In this document: one piece after another, positions 59,706 through 64,000 of the stretch
Layout of the letters: each line of letters begins with the position of its first letter
How positions within the stretch are numbered: position 1 is the first letter of the stretch
Assembly: GCA_050010735.1 (NCBI GenBank)
Contig: JBEKKL010000013.1
Span: 1-64,000, forward strand
Reading direction: 5' to 3'
DNA: 64,000 nt
From: Telmatobacter sp050010735
GTDB lineage: Bacteria > Acidobacteriota > Terriglobia > Terriglobales > Acidobacteriaceae
Notes under the pieces: generated by a model
The model's input: only the letters and a program-made list of their open reading frames with translations
Database searches by the model: none
Told to the model about the DNA's origin: nothing
Program-made: the position numbers and the translations under genes

Positions 59706-62700
59706 CTAGAAGGAGATTCGGAGGTAAAACCGGGTGTGACGGTTGCCCCCGTACAGGGGCGCGTATTCAGCAAATGTTGCGTTACCAAAGCCGCCGGCGG
59801 TATAGGGAATGCCATAGATGAGGCTTGTCAGCGTAGAGTAGCCACTGCTGAATCCGGCATTGCCCACCGAGAAATTGCTGTGATTGAAGATATTGAAAAG
59901 CTCGCCGCGGAAGTCCAGCGTGGCGTGTTCCCAAAGTTTAAAGGAACGATTAATGCTCATGTCCCAGGTCTGGTAGCCGGGACCGATCAGATTGTTGCGG
60001 CCGACGGTGTCACTGGGGCGCGTGCCATAGGCAGGGACGATCCAATGGACTTGCGAAGGGGTGACCACGTGGCAGGGATCGTTGGTATACCAAAGTTCGC
60101 TGCCTTCGCAAAGGCCACCGTCGGAGGTGCCATAGAACCATGAGTCGTCAAATGCGTAGGTCTGCAGTGGCGCCTTGGGGTTACCGATAACGGGACGATC
60201 GTTGCTAATTCCGTCTCCGTTGACGTCATAGCCGACTTCCACGTTCTCGGGCGACCCGCTCTGGAACTGCGTAATCCCGGCGATACTCCAGCGATTGGCG
60301 ATGTTGCCGAGAACCTTCATCGATCCCTCGGTGTGCCAAATCGGAGGCGTCCAAACGTACGACAGCACCAAGCGCTGACGGTGGTCGTAAGCCGAAAGGC
60401 CGTAGTCCACGCTCTTGCGAGGAACAGGATAAGAGGCGCTGCCGTAAGTGGATTGACCGGCGTTGGAGTCGGTAAAGATCTCTGAGACGTCATCCTCCGC
60501 ACGGCCATAAGTATATGAGGCGCGGAAGAGAAGATGATGGCCCGACATATGATCCAACTCGGCCCAGAGGGCGTTGTAGTTCGAGTCGCCGGAGTTGTCG
60601 CGGACCGCGATCCGGCCGCGGCTATTGATGAGCCGGGCAGCAGAGAAGAAGTCGTTCACATATGGGTTGAACTCGGTAGTGCCGAAGAGATGCTCTCCGC
60701 GTTCGCCCACATAGCTCGCTTGGAGCGTAAATGCACCCGGCAACTCCTGCTGCACACCTAGGTTCCAGTGGAAGGTCTCCGGGGCCAGCAAATGATCGGA
60801 GATCGGCTCGGCAAAGTTGGTTGGCAGCGGAGAGTGGTCTAACGCGCTGAACTGGGTTGACCAGGCGGCGATGCCGCGTGGAAGCGTAGCGGAGGGATTG
60901 CTGATGATCTCGGGCGATGCGGTGTTGGGCGCGGCGGCCTGAGTGTTGTCGGCGATGTTGGTGAACAGCACGTCATAAAAGACTCCGCCGCCACCGCGAA
61001 GCACCGTTTTGTGGCTGCCAAGAATCGAGGGACTGTAGGAGATGCCAAAACGCGGGCCCCACTGTGTCCCATCCGAGCGCTGCTGGTCATTGCAAGTTAC
61101 ACCGGTGGTTGGGAAGCAGGACGGGTTGGAGTAATCGATGCCCGGATAGGGGATGGTTGACGCATTGAATGGCGCGCCGTTGTACTCATAGCGGAGACCG
61201 AAATCGATACTCAGATTTGACCGAGCCTTCCAAGTGTCCTGCCCGAAGTAGTTTTGCGAGAGCAGCCGCGGCCGGGCGATGGGGCTGCCGAAGTTTTGAC
61301 TGATCGTTCCCTTGCCGGCGTAATCGTCGAGGAGGTTGGCCAGACCAGCGTAACCGCCGGCGACATCCAAATAGCCGATTGTGCCGTAAAAGTTGAAGGG
61401 GATCTCGTCCCTGACCCGGATGTCAGCGATGTCGAAGCCCACCTTGAAGAAGTGCCGACCGTGCGTCCAACTCAAGGAATCCTGAAATTGAACGGTGTTA
61501 TGGAAGCGTCCCTGCGGATCGGCATCCGGGATGCCGTAGCCGGTTAAGTTGCTGACGGAGAGGATGGGTAACCCGAAGAGCGGATTCGAGGTTGTGGTGG
61601 AGGGCAAACCAAAGGTAAAGCCTATGCGGCCATAGGAGGCACGAAACTCATTGAGCAATGCCGAATTGAAGGTGTGCGTTTCCACGATACCTGCGTTGTG
61701 CGCAGTGCCGTTCTGGTCTGTGTCAAAGCCCGGCAGCTGGCCAGGACTGTTGAAGAAGTCCACGGGCGTCTCAAAGGAGGTGCGGATGTAACGCAGGCTC
61801 AGCGTATCCTTAGTGCTCGGAATATAATCGCCCTTCAGGTCCAGTTCCGGGGAATTGCTCGGGGTTCCCACGCTGCGTACCGCGCTTCCAACTTCGACGT
61901 TGCCGCGATTCGTGCCTTTTGCAGGATCTATGCCGAGCGGGATCTCCGTGGTACCACCCAATGATGCGAGCTGCGCGGGATCTCCAACCAAAGTGCCAAA
62001 CCCCGCGACAAGGTTGGTCAGGCGGGAGGAGGCAGTGTCAGGAAAGAGGGTCGGAAGAGCTTTGAGAGTGGCGAAACCGGCAGCCGAGGGCACGAGCAGC
62101 GGATTGCCATTTGCCGTGGACCGGTAGTTGTCCCACTGGTAGGAGCCGAAGAAGAAAAGCTTGCCCTTGATGACGGGGCCACCGATAGAGAAGCCGAATT
62201 GATTTTCGCGATATAGGCTCTTGGGAATGTCATTGCGCACATCGTAATGGTCCGTAGCGTCGATCGAGGAGTTCTGCAAGCGTTCGAAGACCGAGCCGTG
62301 GAATTGATTGGTGCCGCTCTTGAAGATCAGGTTCGAGACCGATCCGGCGCCGTGGCCATATTCGGCGGTGTAGTCGTTCTCGATAATGATGATTTCTTTT
62401 TGGGCTTCAATGTTCCCCGGCTGCAGACCCTGGCCCATGATTCCGGCGTCGTTGTTGTCCTGGCCCTCGATCAGAAAGTTGTTGGCGCGCGGCCTTCCGC
62501 CGCCGACCGCGAAGTTGACTCCGTTGCTGAATGCACCCTGTTCGGCGGAGGTGACACCCGGAAGTGTGAGCGCCGTCTGATAAGCGCTCAGGCTGTTCAG
62601 CGGCAGGCTCGAGATCTCTTCCGAGCCGATGATACCGCTGATCTGCGCGTTATCAGTGTCCAGGTTGCTGTTGTCGGCAGAGACCTGCACCACATCGTGC

Positions 62701-63071
62701 GCACCACCGAGCTTGAGAGTCACATCGCTAGTCGTGACAACCGAGGCAGGGATAACGAGGTCTTTGATTTCAGCTTGTGCAAAGCCGGTCGCGTTGACCG
62801 CGATCGAGTAGGTGCCAGGAAGAATCGACTCGATGCGGTACGTCCCATTGCGGATGGTCACAGCGGCGTGCGTTGTTCCGGTCTCGACAGATTGAATACT
62901 GACTGACGCGCCTACGATGGCCGCCCCGCTTGGGTCATTAACAGTGCCCGTCAGGGTTCCATTCGAGGTTTGCGCCGAGGCAACTGGCGGGGCCAGGGTT
63001 AAGGTCACCAGACCCACGCTCATCAACGAGCCGATTATCAGCGTCCGGAACAGCTTTGTATTTGTGATCAT
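59706..63071 (-). CDS. Oar-like TonB-dependent outer-membrane receptor
   Basis: A large outer-membrane protein of 1121 residues. A signal peptide (to about residue 33, ending VASAQ) is followed by a carboxypeptidase-regulatory domain (TLTGTVNDPSGAAIVGASVSI, NGTYRIESILPGTYSIAV). The plug region follows (SLPLNSLSAYQTALTLPGV, GGGRPRANNFLIEGQDNND). A long barrel has many aromatic strands and ends HTRFYLRISF with the terminal Phe expected for outer-membrane insertion. Acidobacteria carry many such genes, generally linked to uptake of polymers or their fragments. No substrate gene cluster is next to it. A purine-rich GGAAGGG precedes the ATG. Confidence 0.93.
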   Translation of the reverse strand: MITNTKLFRTLIIGSLMSVGLVTLTLAPPVASAQTSNGTLTGTVNDPSGAAIVGASVSIQSVETGTTHAAVTIRNGTYRIESILPGTYSIAVNATGFAQAEIKDLVIPASVVTTSDVTLKLGGAHDVVQVSADNSNLDTDNAQISGIIGSEEISSLPLNSLSAYQTALTLPGVTSAEQGAFSNGVNFAVGGGRPRANNFLIEGQDNNDAGIMGQGLQPGNIEAQKEIIIIENDYTAEYGHGAGSVSNLIFKSGTNQFHGSVFERLQNSSIDATDHYDVRNDIPKSLYRENQFGFSIGGPVIKGKLFFFGSYQWDNYRSTANGNPLLVPSAAGFATLKALPTLFPDTASSRLTNLVAGFGTLVGDPAQLASLGGTTEIPLGIDPAKGTNRGNVEVGSAVRSVGTPSNSPELDLKGDYIPSTKDTLSLRYIRTSFETPVDFFNSPGQLPGFDTDQNGTAHNAGIVETHTFNSALLNEFRASYGRIGFTFGLPSTTTSNPLFGLPILSVSNLTGYGIPDADPQGRFHNTVQFQDSLSWTHGRHFFKVGFDIADIRVRDEIPFNFYGTIGYLDVAGGYAGLANLLDDYAGKGTISQNFGSPIARPRLLSQNYFGQDTWKARSNLSIDFGLRYEYNGAPFNASTIPYPGIDYSNPSCFPTTGVTCNDQQRSDGTQWGPRFGISYSPSILGSHKTVLRGGGGVFYDVLFTNIADNTQAAAPNTASPEIISNPSATLPRGIAAWSTQFSALDHSPLPTNFAEPISDHLLAPETFHWNLGVQQELPGAFTLQASYVGERGEHLFGTTEFNPYVNDFFSAARLINSRGRIAVRDNSGDSNYNALWAELDHMSGHHLLFRASYTYGRAEDDVSEIFTDSNAGQSTYGSASYPVPRKSVDYGLSAYDHRQRLVLSYVWTPPIWHTEGSMKVLGNIANRWSIAGITQFQSGSPENVEVGYDVNGDGISNDRPVIGNPKAPLQTYAFDDSWFYGTSDGGLCEGSELWYTNDPCHVVTPSQVHWIVPAYGTRPSDTVGRNNLIGPGYQTWDMSINRSFKLWEHATLDFRGELFNIFNHSNFSVGNAGFSSGYSTLTSLIYGIPYTAGGFGNATFAEYAPLYGGNRHTRFYLRISF

Positions 63072-63441
63072 GCGCTTTTCCCTTCCGAAAGGTTGAAAAC
63101 GTTGAACCGCGCTTGCAATTTGCAGGAGACTGGAGAACTAAATCTAGACGATTCGAAGACTCAGACTCCGCCGATGCGGACTAGCGGCCCCCCTCTGAGT
63201 AGAATCACCATTGATTCGCTGGTGCAATTCCATCTCCAATCGAGCAAGGAGGTTTCAATTCGCAGTAAGTCATTGATTTCATTTGAGAAATATAATACCA
63301 GAGAAAGAATCGACGCAGGTCAGCTCAACCGAGAGCCCACAAAACAGCCATTTTTCCGTAGCGAACCTGGATCGAGATATGAATAAAGGGATAACTACAG
63401 ATTTTCGTAGTCGCCGTTGGGGACCATCGGGTCTACAGGAT
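63072..63441. other. Gap between accD and the TonB-dependent receptor gene
   Basis: The 370 bases show no supported gene; a plus-strand frame of 97 codons here has no family resemblance. The region probably includes the receptor promoter. No hairpin or repeat was noticed. Confidence 0.35.
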
Positions 63442-64000
63442 CTACCCGGCTTGCAAGAATCCCAACGCGCGAGTCAGGTAGGTTTTCAAATCCCGCCGGT
63501 GGACTACTGCGTCGAGAAAGCCCTTGTCAAGCAGGAATTCCGCGCGCTGAAAGCCCTCAGGGAGCTTTTGCCGGATGGTCTGTTCGATCACACGGGGGCC
63601 TGCGAAGCCGATTAGAGCGCCCGGTTCCGCAATGTTCAGATCGCCGAGCATGGCGAAGCTGGCCGTGACGCCGCCGGTTGTAGGATCGGTGAGGACGCAG
63701 ATGTAGGGCACTTTCGCATCGTCCAACTGCGCGAGAGCTGTCGAGATTTTGGCCATCTGCATGAGACTCACTACGCCTTCCATCATGCGCGCTCCGCCAG
63801 AGGCAGCGACGACGATCAGCGGCATGCGGCCGACTCTCGCCCGGTCCACCGCACGAGCGATGGTCTCGCCGACTACCGCGCCCATCGAGCCACCTATGAA
63901 TCCGTATTCCATTGCGCTCAGCACAACGGAATGCGGCCCGAGTTGGCCGACCGCATTCAGGACCGCGTCGTCCAAACCGGTTTGTTCATGAGCCGCACGG
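63442..64000 (-). CDS. accD: Acetyl-CoA carboxylase carboxyltransferase beta subunit, 5' part outside the window
   Basis: Part of the enzyme making malonyl-CoA for fatty acid synthesis. The frame is open to the right edge, so the N-terminal zinc-ribbon part is missing. The visible 185 residues show YGFIGGSMGAVVGETIARAVDRA, VVAASGGARMMEGVVSLMQMAKI, YICVLTDPTTGGVTASFAMLGD and GFAGPRVIEQTIRQKLPEGFQRAEFLLDKGFLDAVVHR. These are the carboxyltransferase signatures in order. Confidence 0.95.
   Translation of the reverse strand, partial: RAAHEQTGLDDAVLNAVGQLGPHSVVLSAMEYGFIGGSMGAVVGETIARAVDRARVGRMPLIVVAASGGARMMEGVVSLMQMAKISTALAQLDDAKVPYICVLTDPTTGGVTASFAMLGDLNIAEPGALIGFAGPRVIEQTIRQKLPEGFQRAEFLLDKGFLDAVVHRRDLKTYLTRALGFLQAG

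Noticed and set aside
63093..63386. 97-codon plus-strand frame upstream of the TonB-dependent receptor
   Set aside because: Composition and lack of binding site or family resemblance suggest chance.
1..64000. tRNA genes, rRNA genes, insertion sequences, prophage or CRISPR arrays
   Set aside because: No T-loop-like signature in a cloverleaf context, no transposase or phage structural motif and no identical spaced direct repeats were seen on either strand.

Overview
The window reads as a chromosomal segment of an acidobacterium, most likely class Terriglobia (Acidobacteriaceae-like). The reasons are the roughly 60% GC content, a large Oar-like TonB-dependent receptor with an N-terminal carboxypeptidase-regulatory domain, a DUF6599-type secreted protein, a DUF2911 protein, a reaction-centre-type c cytochrome in a cell with no photosystem genes in view, and small palindromic repeats between genes. 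This assignment is inference from gene families; no rRNA gene is present.

Layout. 1-3 kb: 3' part of pyrB, a palindrome-rich spacer, a small membrane protein and pyrC. 3-9 kb: hypotheticals, an acyl-CoA desaturase, a secreted repeat protein, a peroxiredoxin, a 3-methyladenine glycosylase and a di-haem cytochrome. 9-16 kb: moaC/moeA, a TPR protein, a GNAT acetyltransferase, trmFO and a DUF6599 protein. 16-29 kb: a candidate small RNA, an outer-membrane-like protein, tmk, a thioredoxin-fold protein, xseA-glmM, polA, queA, a DUF374 acyltransferase and an ABC-2 exporter. 29-41 kb: an AAA ATPase, recG, two paralogous ankyrin proteins, a frameshifted gene, acpS, an MCE/MlaD protein, a degenerate GGDEF-EAL-CZB protein, a zinc ribbon protein, DUF2911 and an OmpA-like lipoprotein. 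41-48 kb: a possible remnant of a TIR-associated protein and a very long pyruvate:ferredoxin oxidoreductase. 48-59.6 kb: an origin-proximal type block with parB, parA, two parS sites, a decayed DUF3788 gene, rsmG, a class-I glutamine amidotransferase, a diguanylate cyclase with a receiver protein, plsC, folC and dnaN. 59.7-64 kb: the TonB-dependent receptor and the 3' part of accD.

Most genes are housekeeping: pyrimidine synthesis (pyrB, pyrC, tmk), molybdopterin (moaC, moeA), replication and repair (polA, dnaN, recG, xseA, the glycosylase), chromosome segregation (parA/parB/parS), tRNA modification (trmFO, queA) and envelope lipid or wall precursors (plsC, acpS, accD, glmM). Several are coupled by 1-8 nt overlaps: bcp/glycosylase, GNAT/trmFO, queA/DUF374, ABC ATPase/permease and plsC/folC.

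The least ordinary observations are these. A dispersed intergenic repeat lies in frame inside pyrB and shares both its ends with an intergenic copy at 42961-43004. A similar hairpin supplies the leader of a secreted protein. A compact promoter-terminator unit near 16.1 kb looks like an unannotated small RNA. A c-di-GMP protein has both enzymatic signatures eroded but an intact zinc-binding CZB domain. Three or four genes are interrupted by frameshifts. No CRISPR array, insertion sequence, prophage or recognisable defence island was found.
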